Below, one piece after another: positions 8,792 to 17,897 of a DNA stretch of 64,000 nucleotides (the stretch's first letter is position 1; each line of letters begins with the position of its first letter). Made by a program: the position numbers and the translations under genes. Origin of the DNA: Glaciibacter superstes DSM 21135 (lineage in GTDB: Bacteria; Actinomycetota; Actinomycetes; Actinomycetales; Microbacteriaceae); contig NZ_ATWH01000002.1 in NCBI RefSeq assembly GCF_000421145.1, positions 370,713-434,712 on the forward strand, written 5' to 3'. A model generated the notes under the pieces. It saw only the letters and a program-made list of their open reading frames with translations. It was not told where the DNA came from and made no database searches.

Positions 8792-8894
8792 TTGCCAAGT
8801 CTATCCAGCGCGATCTCGCACGCAGTCCTTCGGCATCTTCACGCAAATCTGGGCAGCCAGCCGGTAGCCTAAGACGGAACAGGAAAGGCCGTGA

Positions 8895-10232
8895 ATGGAT
8901 AAGCAGCGCGACTTCGTTCTTCGTACCATCGAGGAGCGGGGAATCAAGTTCGTCAGGCTCTGGTTCACGGATGTCGTCGGCACACTGAAATCCGTCGCCA
9001 TTGCCCCAGCAGAGGTCGAGGGCGCGTTCAACGAGGGCATCGGATTCGACGGCTCGGCCATCGAAGGACTCACCCGCTCGTTCGAGGCCGACGTGCTCGC
9101 CCATCCGGATCCCACCACGTTCCAGATCCTGCCGTGGCGCGGCGAGGTAGACCCGACCGCACGGATGTTCTGCGACATCACCACCCCAGACGGACAACCG
9201 GCCGTCGCGGACCCGAGGAACGTGCTGAAGCGCACGCTCGAAAAGGCCGCTGAGCGCGGATTCACCTTCTACACGCATCCGGAGGTTGAGTTCTACCTGC
9301 TCCGGTCGTCGAAGTTCGGCAAGAAGGGCCCAATCCCCGTCGATTCCGCCGGCTACTTCGACAATGTTCCGGGTGGGACTGCGCACGATTTCCGTCGTCG
9401 CTCCGTGCGGATGCTGGAAGACCTCGGTATCTCGGTTGAGTTCAGCCACCACGAGGGCGGCCCAGGCCAGAACGAGATCGACCTGCGTTACGCGGATGGC
9501 TTGACGACGGCAGACAACATCATGACCTTCCGTACGGTGGTGAAGGAGGTGGCGATCGAACAGGGCGTGTATGCGACGTTCATGCCGAAGCCGTTCTCCG
9601 AACACCCAGGATCCGGCATGCACACCCACATGTCGCTGTTCGAAGGGGATTCAAACGCCTTTTACGAGGCCGGCGCGCAGTACCAGCTCTCCAGGACCGG
9701 CCGGCAGTTCATCGCCGGTCTCCTCCGGCACGCCCCGGAGATCACAGCGGTGACCAACCAGTTTGTGAACTCATACAAGAGGCTCTGGGGCGGCGACGAG
9801 GCGCCGAGCTTCGTGTGCTGGGGGCACAACAACCGCTCTGCCCTGGTGCGGGTGCCACTGTACAAGCCGAACAAGGGACAGAGCTCCCGCGTCGAGTACC
9901 GTGCCATCGACTCGGCAGCGAACCCGTACTTGGCCTATTCGCTCATGCTCGCTGCGGGTCTCAAGGGCATCGAAGAGGGCTACGAGCTGCCTCCTGAGGC
10001 TGAAGACAATGTCTGGAGCCTCAGCGACACAGAGCGCAGGGCGCTCGGGTATAACCAGCTGCCGGCTAGTCTCGACCACGCGATCCAGTACATGGAGGAG
10101 TCCGAGCTCGTCGCGGAGACCCTGGGTGAGCAGGTGTTCAACTTTGTGCTGCTGAACAAGCGCCAGGAGTGGGCGGAGTACCGCTCACAGGTGACACCGT
10201 TCGAGCTGCACAAGAACCTGGAAATGCTCTAG
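8895..10232 (+). CDS. glnA: Type I glutamine synthetase, GlnA2-like
   Basis: A 445-residue glutamine synthetase (ammonium plus glutamate plus ATP to glutamine). Beta-Grasp N-terminus is followed by the catalytic domain with HPEVEFYL, EFSHHEGGPGQNEID, the HTHMSLF ATP-site segment and NRSALVRVP. It is shorter than the convergent GlnA1 and lacks the exact LYELPPEE adenylylation segment; the nearest text is GYELPPEAED. Order glnA2-glnE-glnA1 matches the mycobacterial cluster, where this copy is GlnA2. The start ATG 8895 follows AGGAAAGG, and TAGCCT (8865-8870) is the likely -10. Whether it synthesises glutamine or glutamylates another amine cannot be decided from sequence alone. Confidence 0.93.
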   Translation: MDKQRDFVLRTIEERGIKFVRLWFTDVVGTLKSVAIAPAEVEGAFNEGIGFDGSAIEGLTRSFEADVLAHPDPTTFQILPWRGEVDPTARMFCDITTPDGQPAVADPRNVLKRTLEKAAERGFTFYTHPEVEFYLLRSSKFGKKGPIPVDSAGYFDNVPGGTAHDFRRRSVRMLEDLGISVEFSHHEGGPGQNEIDLRYADGLTTADNIMTFRTVVKEVAIEQGVYATFMPKPFSEHPGSGMHTHMSLFEGDSNAFYEAGAQYQLSRTGRQFIAGLLRHAPEITAVTNQFVNSYKRLWGGDEAPSFVCWGHNNRSALVRVPLYKPNKGQSSRVEYRAIDSAANPYLAYSLMLAAGLKGIEEGYELPPEAEDNVWSLSDTERRALGYNQLPASLDHAIQYMEESELVAETLGEQVFNFVLLNKRQEWAEYRSQVTPFELHKNLEML

Positions 10233-10276
10233 CGGCCAGAAGAAGAGCAGCCAGAAGAGAAGAGCAGGCAGAGTAG

Positions 10277-13200
10277 ATGGCCAGGCAGCAGCTCACACTG
10301 ACCGAACTCGCGCGAACCGGATTTGTCCGTCTTGACGACGCACGGCCGCGCCTGGAAGAAGTTGCCTCGCTCGGTGGCCCAGAGTCCGCGGAGCTGCTCC
10401 CCCTGCTTGGGCAGGCGGCCAGCCCCGATGACGCCCTCGGCGCACTGGTCTCCCTTCTGCGTGACGCCCCAGACGAAGCACTCGCCGCTCTTACGGTGAA
10501 GGAAACGGCGCTTCGGCTTGTGCGGGTGCTCGGAGCCTCCACCGGTCTTGCCGAGTTCTTCCAGCGTCATCCGGAACAGCTTGATGCCCTGGCCGAGGCC
10601 ATCACCCGACTTCCGGATGCTGCAGAGCTGTCTGCAGATCTCCTCGATTCGGTCGGTGCGCGCGATGGATTCGCAACGAAGGTCGACGATGAGGCGTGGG
10701 TCGCTCTTCGCGTTCGATATCGAAGGAGGCTCGCCCAGATCGCCTCCTTCGACCTCGACCAGGCCGACCAGGTGACCGGCGTCGATGAGATCGGCCGCTG
10801 CCTGGCAGATCTGTCGGCCGCCGCCCTCGAAGCGGCGCTGGCCGTCGCCAGGACTATGTCGAGCGGAGACGTTGCCGGCCCAGGGGTCTTTCCGACCGGT
10901 GAAGTGGCGGCAACCCGGCTTGCCGTCATCGGTATGGGGAAGGCTGGAGCCGGCGAACTCAACTACGTCAGCGACGTCGACGTCATCTTCGTTGCGGAAG
11001 GCGATGAGGAAGCCGGACTCGGCAACTCGAGGGCAATCGACATCGCCACGCGGCTCGCCATCCTGATGATGCGGGGAATCGACGAGGCGGCGCACGAACC
11101 GGGTCTCTGGGAGGTGGACCCGAACCTGCGGCCGGAGGGCAAGGACGGAGCCCTCGTTCGCACCCTGGAGTCGCACGTGGCCTACTACGACCGGTGGGCA
11201 AAGAGCTGGGAGTTCCAGGCGCTCCTGAAGGCGAGACCGCTGGCCGGCGACAAGGATCTCGGCGACCGCTACCTGGACTCCATCTCCCCGAAGGTGTGGT
11301 CGAGTGCTGCCAGGGAGAATTTCGTCGAGTCCGTTCAGCTCATGCGCGAACGGGTCACAGACAACATCCCAGACGACGAGGTCGATGTGCAGCTGAAGCT
11401 CGGCCCAGGTGGCCTTCGCGACATCGAGTTCACCGTGCAACTCCTGCAGCTGGTCCACGGCCAGAGCGACCCGGATGTGCGGCAGGCCGGCACCATCCCC
11501 GCGCTCGGTGCCCTGGCGGCGGCCGGCTACATCGGACGCGCTGAGGCCGCAGAGTTCGCTCACGACTACCGGGTACTGCGCCTGATGGAGCACCGTCTCC
11601 AGCTGTCGAAACTGCGCCGCACCCACTTGGTGCCCCGCGACGAAGACTCACTGAGGGTCCTGGCCAGGGCGTCAGGCCTCGCGACCGCTGCGTCGGGGCT
11701 TCAGGACGTCTGGGGGGCGACGAAACGGCGCGTTCGGGGCCTTCACGAGCGGCTGTTCTACCGGCCTCTCCTCTCAGCCGTGGCGGCATTGCCAGACGGA
11801 CTCGGCCTCACCAGCGCCCAGGCGGAAGCCAGACTGGCCGCGATCGGCTTCCGGGATCCGAAGGGAGCCCTGGCCCACATTGCAGCGCTCACCGGGGGAG
11901 TGTCGCGTCGGTCAGCCATTCAGCGACACCTGCTGCCGGTGATGCTGCAGTGGTTCTCGGATGGAACTGATCCCGATTACGGCCTTCTGGCGTTTCGCAG
12001 ACTGAGCGACCATCTCGGGTCGACCTATTGGTTCCTGCGGATGCTGCGCGACTCATCCGGTGCGGCAGAGCGGCTCACCACCGTGCTCTCCGGTTCACGG
12101 TTCGTCGGTGAACTTCTTGAGGCCATTCCCGAGTCGGTGGCCTGGCTCGAATCAAAGGCAGACCTTCGTCCGCGTCCGCTTGCCACCCTCCAGGCCGAGG
12201 CGCGCGCCGTGCTTTCCAGGCATGAGAGACCGGATGCCGCGGCGGCGACACTGAGAACGGCCAGACGACGGGAGATGCTTCGGCTCGCGTTCTCGGCGAT
12301 CCTCGGTGAGCTCACGGTCGCCGAGCTGGCCGCCGGACTCACCAACGTGAACGCCACCTTCGTGCAGGCGGTGCTCGCTGCCATCAGGGGAGCGGCTCTG
12401 AATCCTGCGGAGGGGGACGCCCCACCCGACGGTATCGAGTTCGCGGTGATCGCCATGGGGCGATTCGGAGGGGCGGAACTGGGATTCGGGTCTGACGCCG
12501 ACGTCATGTACGTGTTCCGCAATGGGACGCTAGAGGGCGAGGCGGCCCACGAACGAGCCAAGGCCATCGTGCGGGAACTCAATCGCCTCACAGACGACAA
12601 TCGCCTGCCGCTGGACCTTGACGTCGATCTCAGGCCGGAGGGGAAGAACGGCGTCGTCGTGCGTTCCCTCGACTCGTATGCCGCCTACTATCGGCGCTGG
12701 TCGCTGACGTGGGAGGCTCAGGCGTTGCTGCGAGCGCAGGGCGTGGCGGGTGACGCGGCACTTCTGGTTGATTTCACGGCCGTTGCAGATTCTGTGCGAT
12801 ATCCGGTCGAGATCAGCGACCATGACGTGCGTGAGGTCAAGCGGATCAAGGCAAGGGTCGAGAACGAGCGGCTCCCGCAGGGGGCGGACCCTCAGCTGCA
12901 TCTCAAGCTCGGACGCGGTTCGCTCAGCGATGTCGAGTGGTTTGTACAGTTGCTGCAGCTACAGCACGCCGACGCGATTCCGGCGCTGCGCACCACATCG
13001 ACCATGGTCGCCCTTCACGAGGCGACCGTAGCCGGACTGGTGAGCGAGCAGGATGCCGATATCCTGCAGGCCGCGTGGGTGTTCGCCTCCAGAGCCCGGT
13101 CGGCCATCACACTGTGGACCAACAGGACCGCCGACGTGCTGCCGAGTGACCGCACGCAGCTGGAGGGTGTGGCGCGGGTGATGTTGTACCCGCCCGGTTC

Positions 13201-13309
13201 CGCCTACCAACTCGAGGAGGACTACCTCGGGCTCACCCGCCGCGCCCGCGCTGTCTTCGAGCGCGAGTTCTACGGCCCGGTAGTGCGGCCTGGTCCGTCC
13301 GGAGGCTGA
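10277..13309 (+). CDS. glnE: Bifunctional glutamine synthetase adenylyltransferase/deadenylylase
   Basis: A 1010-residue two-domain nucleotidyltransferase that adds and removes AMP on a tyrosine of glutamine synthetase, tuning it to nitrogen status. The N-terminal NTase core is seen as GMGKAGAGELNYVSDVDVIFV with NLRPEGKDGALVR. The C-terminal core is AMGRFGGAELGFGSDADVMYVF with DLRPEGKNGVVVRS, each with its metal-binding DxD pair. The RDIEFTVQLLQL and SDVEWFVQLLQL helices follow the two domains. It starts 44 bases after glnA2 and converges on glnA1, its likely target. The spacer is purine-rich with a duplicated GCCAGAAGA unit and a weak ribosome site. Confidence 0.95.
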   Translation: MARQQLTLTELARTGFVRLDDARPRLEEVASLGGPESAELLPLLGQAASPDDALGALVSLLRDAPDEALAALTVKETALRLVRVLGASTGLAEFFQRHPEQLDALAEAITRLPDAAELSADLLDSVGARDGFATKVDDEAWVALRVRYRRRLAQIASFDLDQADQVTGVDEIGRCLADLSAAALEAALAVARTMSSGDVAGPGVFPTGEVAATRLAVIGMGKAGAGELNYVSDVDVIFVAEGDEEAGLGNSRAIDIATRLAILMMRGIDEAAHEPGLWEVDPNLRPEGKDGALVRTLESHVAYYDRWAKSWEFQALLKARPLAGDKDLGDRYLDSISPKVWSSAARENFVESVQLMRERVTDNIPDDEVDVQLKLGPGGLRDIEFTVQLLQLVHGQSDPDVRQAGTIPALGALAAAGYIGRAEAAEFAHDYRVLRLMEHRLQLSKLRRTHLVPRDEDSLRVLARASGLATAASGLQDVWGATKRRVRGLHERLFYRPLLSAVAALPDGLGLTSAQAEARLAAIGFRDPKGALAHIAALTGGVSRRSAIQRHLLPVMLQWFSDGTDPDYGLLAFRRLSDHLGSTYWFLRMLRDSSGAAERLTTVLSGSRFVGELLEAIPESVAWLESKADLRPRPLATLQAEARAVLSRHERPDAAAATLRTARRREMLRLAFSAILGELTVAELAAGLTNVNATFVQAVLAAIRGAALNPAEGDAPPDGIEFAVIAMGRFGGAELGFGSDADVMYVFRNGTLEGEAAHERAKAIVRELNRLTDDNRLPLDLDVDLRPEGKNGVVVRSLDSYAAYYRRWSLTWEAQALLRAQGVAGDAALLVDFTAVADSVRYPVEISDHDVREVKRIKARVENERLPQGADPQLHLKLGRGSLSDVEWFVQLLQLQHADAIPALRTTSTMVALHEATVAGLVSEQDADILQAAWVFASRARSAITLWTNRTADVLPSDRTQLEGVARVMLYPPGSAYQLEEDYLGLTRRARAVFEREFYGPVVRPGPSGG

Positions 13310-13318
13310 GATGGTGAA

Positions 13319-13348
13319 GGGGCGGCATCCGTTTCCGGACACCGCCCC
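13319..13348. terminator. Hairpin between convergent glnE and glnA1
   Basis: GGGGCGG (13319-13325) pairs with CCGCCCC (13342-13348), and an inner TCCG/CGGA stem extends it. It lies between the two stop codons and could stop transcription from both sides. There is no T tract. Confidence 0.6.
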
Positions 13349-13362
13349 GTCATCACTGCGAC

Positions 13363-14787
13363 CTACACCCCGTAGTAGAGCTCAAACTCGAACGGGTGCG
13401 GGCGCTGTGCGAGCGGCTTGAGCTCGTGCTCGCGCTTGAAGTCGATCCACGTCTCGATGAGCTCAGGCGTGAACACGTTTCCGGCGAGCAGGAAGTCATG
13501 GTCTGCTTCGAGCGCGGCCAATGCGGCTTCGAGCGAGGCCGGCAGCTGGGGGATGCTCTTGGCTTCCTCAGGCGGCAACTCGTAGAGGTCTTTGTCGATC
13601 GGTTCGTGAGGCTCGATGCGGTTCTTGATCCCATCGAGGCCGGCCATCAACTGAGCCGCAAACGCGAGGTAGGGGTTGCTTGAGCCGTCTGGAACGCGGA
13701 ACTCGATGCGCTTGGCCTTCGGGTTCGTTCCCGTGATCGGGATACGGATGCACGCGGAACGGTTGCCGGCGGAATACACCAGGTTGACCGGGGCCTCGAA
13801 GCCAGGCACCAGCCTGCGGAAGGAGTTGATGCTCGGGTTGGTGAAGGCGAGAACAGCGGGGGCGTGTTTGAGCAGGCCCCCGATATACCAGCGGGCAAGG
13901 TCGGACAGCCCGCCGTAGCCGGCCTCGTCATAGAACAGCGGCTTGCCGTCTGCCCAGAGCGACTGGTGCGTGTGCATACCTGATCCGTTGTCGCCGAACA
14001 GCGGCTTCGGCATGAACGTCGCCGTCTTGCCCCACTCATTCGCCGTGTTCTTGACGATGTACTTGAATTTCAGGATGTCGTCTGCCGAGTGGACCATGGT
14101 GTCGAAGCGGTAGTTGATCTCGCCCTGTCCGCCCGTGCCCACCTCGTGGTGGCTGCGCTCAAGGATCAGCCCGGAGTCGATCAGCTTCAGGCAGATGTCG
14201 TCACGCAGGTCGGCGTGCTGGTCGACCGGGCTGACCGGGAAGTAGCCGCCCTTGAATGGAGTCTTGTTTGCGAGGTTGCCGCCCTCCTCCGTGCGGCCGG
14301 AGTTCCAGGCGCCCTCGCTGGAATCGACGGCGTAGAAGCTGGAGTGCTGGTTCACTTCGTAGCGCACATCGTCGAAGATGTAGAACTCGGCTTCTGGGGC
14401 GAAGAACGCGGTGTCGGCGATGCCGGTCGATGCGAGGTACTTCTCTGCCTTCTTGGCGACCTGACGGGGGTCTTTGGAGTAGATCTCGCCGTTGCGCGGG
14501 TTGTAGATGTCGAACAGCATGATGAGGGTGCGCTCGGCGCGGAACGGGTCGATGTATGCCGTGCTGACGTCGGGAATGAGCTGCATGTCCGACTCGTGGA
14601 TCGACGCGAAACCGCGGATCGAGGAGCCGTCGAACAGCTGGCCGACCGTGAAGAACTCTTCGTCGACCGTGGAAGCCGGGATGTTGAAGTGCTGCTGCAC
14701 GCCGGGAAGGTCGGTGAATCGGATGTCAAGGAACTTGACGTCGGTGTCCTTGATGAACGAGAGCACTTCTGACGAATCGCGGAACAT
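13363..14787 (-). CDS. glnA: Glutamine synthetase type I (adenylylatable, GlnA1)
   Basis: A 474-residue main biosynthetic glutamine synthetase. Seen in order: [18 protein letters not shown], the DGSSIRGF segment, [27 protein letters not shown], the ATP-site [20 protein letters not shown] and the adenylylation loop DLYELPPEE with Tyr402 as the predicted AMP acceptor. GlnE, the modifying enzyme, is encoded convergently next door. ATG 14787 follows TTTGGAGT, a proper ribosome site. Length and motifs are standard for actinobacterial GSI-beta. Confidence 0.96.
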   Translation of the reverse strand: MFRDSSEVLSFIKDTDVKFLDIRFTDLPGVQQHFNIPASTVDEEFFTVGQLFDGSSIRGFASIHESDMQLIPDVSTAYIDPFRAERTLIMLFDIYNPRNGEIYSKDPRQVAKKAEKYLASTGIADTAFFAPEAEFYIFDDVRYEVNQHSSFYAVDSSEGAWNSGRTEEGGNLANKTPFKGGYFPVSPVDQHADLRDDICLKLIDSGLILERSHHEVGTGGQGEINYRFDTMVHSADDILKFKYIVKNTANEWGKTATFMPKPLFGDNGSGMHTHQSLWADGKPLFYDEAGYGGLSDLARWYIGGLLKHAPAVLAFTNPSINSFRRLVPGFEAPVNLVYSAGNRSACIRIPITGTNPKAKRIEFRVPDGSSNPYLAFAAQLMAGLDGIKNRIEPHEPIDKDLYELPPEEAKSIPQLPASLEAALAALEADHDFLLAGNVFTPELIETWIDFKREHELKPLAQRPHPFEFELYYGV

Positions 14788-14926
14788 GCGGGGTGTACTC
14801 CAAATGGTGTGGATCAGTTAGTCGCGCATTGCGGCCATGCCTGAGGTTAGACCCGTGGCGTTACTCGACCGTGACGCTGATGTTTCCTGCATGTTACGCG
14901 ACTGGCCACGTCGATAGAATCGAACT

Positions 14927-15355
14927 GTGCCAGCATCCGCCTCAAAACCCACCACTTTCGGCCAGCTCCCCCCGAGCAAATGGCCGGGTGAACGGCTGGG
15001 TCTTCCGGATGCCGGGCCACGGTCAGTCGCCCGCGTCGGCAGGCGATTGGGCGCGCTGGCCATCGATTGGGGGCTGGCCGTCGCCGCCTCGATGATCTTC
15101 TTCTCGTACAATCCGTTCGCGACCTCGCTGATCTTCGTCGTGATGCAGATCCTTTTCATTCCCACGATCGGTGGCAGCATCGGGCATCGCCTCTTCGGCC
15201 TGCGGATTGTGCCCCTTGTCGGCGGGTGGGTCGGCCTCTGGCGGCCGGTCGTGCGCTCTGTGTTGCTCGGGATCGTGATCCCCGCCCTGGTGTGGGACTC
15301 CGACCAGCGCGGATTCCACGACAAGGTAGCGGGAACGGTCCTCATCCGCTTCTGA
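14927..15355 (+). CDS. RDD family membrane protein
   Basis: A 142-residue protein with an RDD domain. The Arg-rich start RRLGALAIDWGLAVAASMIFF holds the first conserved Arg/Asp pair, followed by hydrophobic segments near residues 65-80 and 100-115 and the closing RGFHDKVAGTVLIRF. RDD proteins are small membrane proteins of uncertain transport role. The start is GTG 14927, with TAGAAT (14915-14920) six bases upstream and no ribosome site, so it is probably leaderless. It is divergent from glnA1 and convergent with the DUF4191 gene. Confidence 0.82.
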   Translation: MPASASKPTTFGQLPPSKWPGERLGLPDAGPRSVARVGRRLGALAIDWGLAVAASMIFFSYNPFATSLIFVVMQILFIPTIGGSIGHRLFGLRIVPLVGGWVGLWRPVVRSVLLGIVIPALVWDSDQRGFHDKVAGTVLIRF

Positions 15356-15388
15356 CGATTTCTCGCGGTTCGGCGAGGGTGTGCTTCG

Positions 15389-16111
15389 CTAACCCGCCTG
15401 CTTGCCGCGCTGCGGGCGCGCCTTCATCGGGTCGACACCCTTCGGGATCGGCAGGCCCTTGTCCTTCAGTGAATTCAGCCGGTTGTTGACGGCCAGCACC
15501 TCGGCCTTTGTCAGGGAGTTCTTGATCTTGGTCAATCGACGTGACAGCTTGTGCAGCGGCACGGCATCCTCATCCGGTCCGACGGAAATGACGGTTACGG
15601 CGACATTACCGCCGATCCTGGCGACTTTGCGCCGTTCTTCCTCGACCATGCGCGTGGTGCGGGTCTGTGGACCCTCACCGATCAGCACAACGCCGCCGCG
15701 GCCGACGGCCCGGTAGACGGCATCCTGGGTCTTGCCGTTGACGGCAACCGGCATCTCGCTGCCGACCCAGCCGCGCTTCAGCGAACTGCGAAGCACCGCA
15801 CCCACTGCGCCCGGCTGGCCTTCGATCTGAGAGTACGCGGCCTTCTCCGCCCGACGGCCGAGGATGATCAGCATCGCGAGCACGCCGCCGAGCACGCCGG
15901 CAACGATCCAGAGTGCGATCGTGAGCCCGTTCTCCGGGGAGAAGATCAGGGCAAGCGCAATGCCGATCGCAACCGGCACCAGGAAGCCGAGAATCATGAA
16001 CAACACGATGTTCGAGTCGTAGCGCCTCGTCATCTGGAACACCTGCCACATTTGCTTCAGGCGGCCGTGTTCTTTCGGGGTGCGGGGAGACTTGTCCTTG
16101 CTGCGTGCCAT
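15389..16111 (-). CDS. DUF4191 domain-containing membrane protein
   Basis: A 240-residue protein with two transmembrane segments: FMILGFLVPVAIGIALALIF near residue 40 and ALWIVAGVLGGVLAMLIIL near residue 66. A soluble C-terminal part contains AVYRAVGRGGVVLIGEGP. This is the actinobacterial DUF4191 family that commonly follows lipA-lipB; its function is unknown. ATG 16111 has TAGTCT seven bases upstream (16124-16119, minus strand), so it is probably leaderless and transcribed apart from lipA, which ends 45 bases upstream. Confidence 0.85.
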   Translation of the reverse strand: MARSKDKSPRTPKEHGRLKQMWQVFQMTRRYDSNIVLFMILGFLVPVAIGIALALIFSPENGLTIALWIVAGVLGGVLAMLIILGRRAEKAAYSQIEGQPGAVGAVLRSSLKRGWVGSEMPVAVNGKTQDAVYRAVGRGGVVLIGEGPQTRTTRMVEEERRKVARIGGNVAVTVISVGPDEDAVPLHKLSRRLTKIKNSLTKAEVLAVNNRLNSLKDKGLPIPKGVDPMKARPQRGKQAG

Positions 16112-16156
16112 GGTTCTAAGACTACCGAGTCCGGGTCCGGGTTCGTGACTGTTCGG

Positions 16157-17146
16157 TCACGAGACGGCCTGCGCAAAACCGGTTGTGGCGTCGGCGAGAT
16201 GGCGGAGCTCAGCTGGAACTTCGCGACCGGTTGCGAGCATCGACTGCGCCCAGAGCCGGCCGGCGCGATACGACGATCTCACCAACGGTCCAGACAGCAC
16301 ACCGAGGAAACCGATCTCCTCCGCTTCCTCCTTGAGCTCGACGAACTCTTCCGGTCTCACCCACCTGGCAACGGGCAGGTGCCGGGGACTTGGCCGCAAG
16401 TACTGGGTGATCGTGATGATGTCAGTGCCCGCATCGTGCAGGTCCTGCAGAGCCTGGCTTACCTCTGCACGTTCTTCTCCCATCCCCAGGATGAGATTCG
16501 ACTTGGTGATCAGTCCGGCGTTCCGGCCCTGGGTGATGACGTCGAGCGAACGGTCGTAGCGGAACGCGGGCCGGATGCGCTTGAAGATTCGCGGCACCGT
16601 CTCGACGTTGTGGGCAAAGACCTCCGGCGTGGCCGAGAACACCTCGGCCAGGTGGTCTGGATTGCCCGAGAAGTCAGGGACCAGGATCTCAACGCCAGTG
16701 CCTGGGCTCTGCCGGTGGATTTCGCGGATGGTCTCGGCGTAAAGCCAGGAACCTTCATCCGGCAGGTCGTCGCGGGCGACGCCGGTGACGGTGGCATAGC
16801 GCAGCTGCATCGCGACAACGGATTCGGCGACTCGCCTGGGCTCATCGCGGTCGAAGTCTGCCGGTTTTCCCGTGTCGATCTGGCAGAAGTCGCACCGCCT
16901 GGTGCACTGGGACCCGCCGATCAGGAAGGTCGCCTCCCGGTCTTCCCAGCACTCGAAGATATTCGGGCATCCGGCTTCCTGGCACACGGTGTGCAGATTC
17001 TCGCTCTTCACGAGCTGCTGGAGCTGCTGGTATTCCGGGCCCATCCTGGCCTTCGTCTTGATCCAGTCCGGTTTCCGTTCGATCGGGGTCTCTGCATTGC
17101 GGATCTCGAGCCGCAGCATCCGTCGCCCTTCCGGTACGGCGCTCAT
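16157..17146 (-). CDS. lipA: Lipoyl synthase
   Basis: A 329-residue radical-SAM enzyme that inserts two sulfurs into the octanoyl group on lipoyl domains. Both iron-sulfur clusters are visible: the auxiliary-cluster cysteines in [12 protein letters not shown] and the radical-SAM motif CTRRCDFC. The [16 protein letters not shown] and [11 protein letters not shown] segments are conserved. Its start overlaps the lipB stop by four bases (ATGA), so the two are co-translated. The substrates sit nearby: the lipoylated E2 is encoded about 2.4 kb to the right. Confidence 0.96.
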   Translation of the reverse strand: MSAVPEGRRMLRLEIRNAETPIERKPDWIKTKARMGPEYQQLQQLVKSENLHTVCQEAGCPNIFECWEDREATFLIGGSQCTRRCDFCQIDTGKPADFDRDEPRRVAESVVAMQLRYATVTGVARDDLPDEGSWLYAETIREIHRQSPGTGVEILVPDFSGNPDHLAEVFSATPEVFAHNVETVPRIFKRIRPAFRYDRSLDVITQGRNAGLITKSNLILGMGEERAEVSQALQDLHDAGTDIITITQYLRPSPRHLPVARWVRPEEFVELKEEAEEIGFLGVLSGPLVRSSYRAGRLWAQSMLATGREVPAELRHLADATTGFAQAVS

Positions 17147-17781
17147 GCTGCCACCTCCAGGCTCGTGCTGGTGAACGCGTTACTGAGCGGCTCGATCAGT
17201 TCTGCGGTGTCAACGGTGCGGCCCAGAACCACTGACATGGTGGTCACGCCGGCATCGGCGATGCCGCAGGCGATGATTCGGCCGTATGGTGCGAGCGAGT
17301 TGCTGCAGTTCAGCGCGAAGCCATGCATGGTGACGCCTTCGGCGACCCGGATGCCGATGGCCGCGATCTTGTCTTCGAGCCCAACCGGTCCGACCCAGAC
17401 TCCCGAGCGACCTGCGACGCGGCGGCCATCGATTCCGAACCCGGCCAGGACACCGATGAGCAGGCCCTCCAGCCTGCGCACATACCCGACGACGTCAACG
17501 GGCTCATCCAATCGCAGGATCGGATAGCCGACCAGCTGGCCTGGACCGTGCCAGGTGATCTTGCCTCCGCGATCCACGTCGATGACGGCGGTTCCGTCTG
17601 AGGGGCGTTCGTGGGGCTCGGTGCGTTTGCCCGCGGTGTAGACAGCGGGATGTTCGAGCAGGATGACCGTGTCAGGCCTCTCGCCGGAGACAACTGAACG
17701 ATGGACGGCGCGCTGGAGCTCAAGGCCCTCGGTATACGGCACGGAGTTGGCGCTTAGCCCCGCGACGATAATGTCGAGCAT
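17143..17781 (-). CDS. lipB: Octanoyltransferase (lipoate-protein ligase B)
   Basis: A 212-residue enzyme that moves octanoate from acyl carrier protein to lipoyl-domain lysines, the step before LipA. Seen: the [19 protein letters not shown] segment, KIAAIGIRV with its lysine, and HGFALNC, which includes the catalytic cysteine. ATG 17781 has TAGACT six bases upstream (17793-17788, minus strand) and no ribosome site, so the lipB-lipA transcript is probably leaderless. Length is normal. Confidence 0.95.
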   Translation of the reverse strand: MLDIIVAGLSANSVPYTEGLELQRAVHRSVVSGERPDTVILLEHPAVYTAGKRTEPHERPSDGTAVIDVDRGGKITWHGPGQLVGYPILRLDEPVDVVGYVRRLEGLLIGVLAGFGIDGRRVAGRSGVWVGPVGLEDKIAAIGIRVAEGVTMHGFALNCSNSLAPYGRIIACGIADAGVTTMSVVLGRTVDTAELIEPLSNAFTSTSLEVAA

Positions 17782-17897
17782 TCCGCCAGTCTAGGCTCTC
17801 CACGGGGCAACCCTCCACAGGGCATCTGCACACGGAGTTCTCCACAGATTGAGGCTCTGACTCGCTGCGCGCGGAAGCGGAGCGGCAGGATTCTGAC

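Noticed and set aside
15551..17527. 658-residue open frame on the plus strand
   Set aside because: It is antisense to DUF4191, lipA and lipB, all well-supported genes. Such long shadow frames are expected at high GC.
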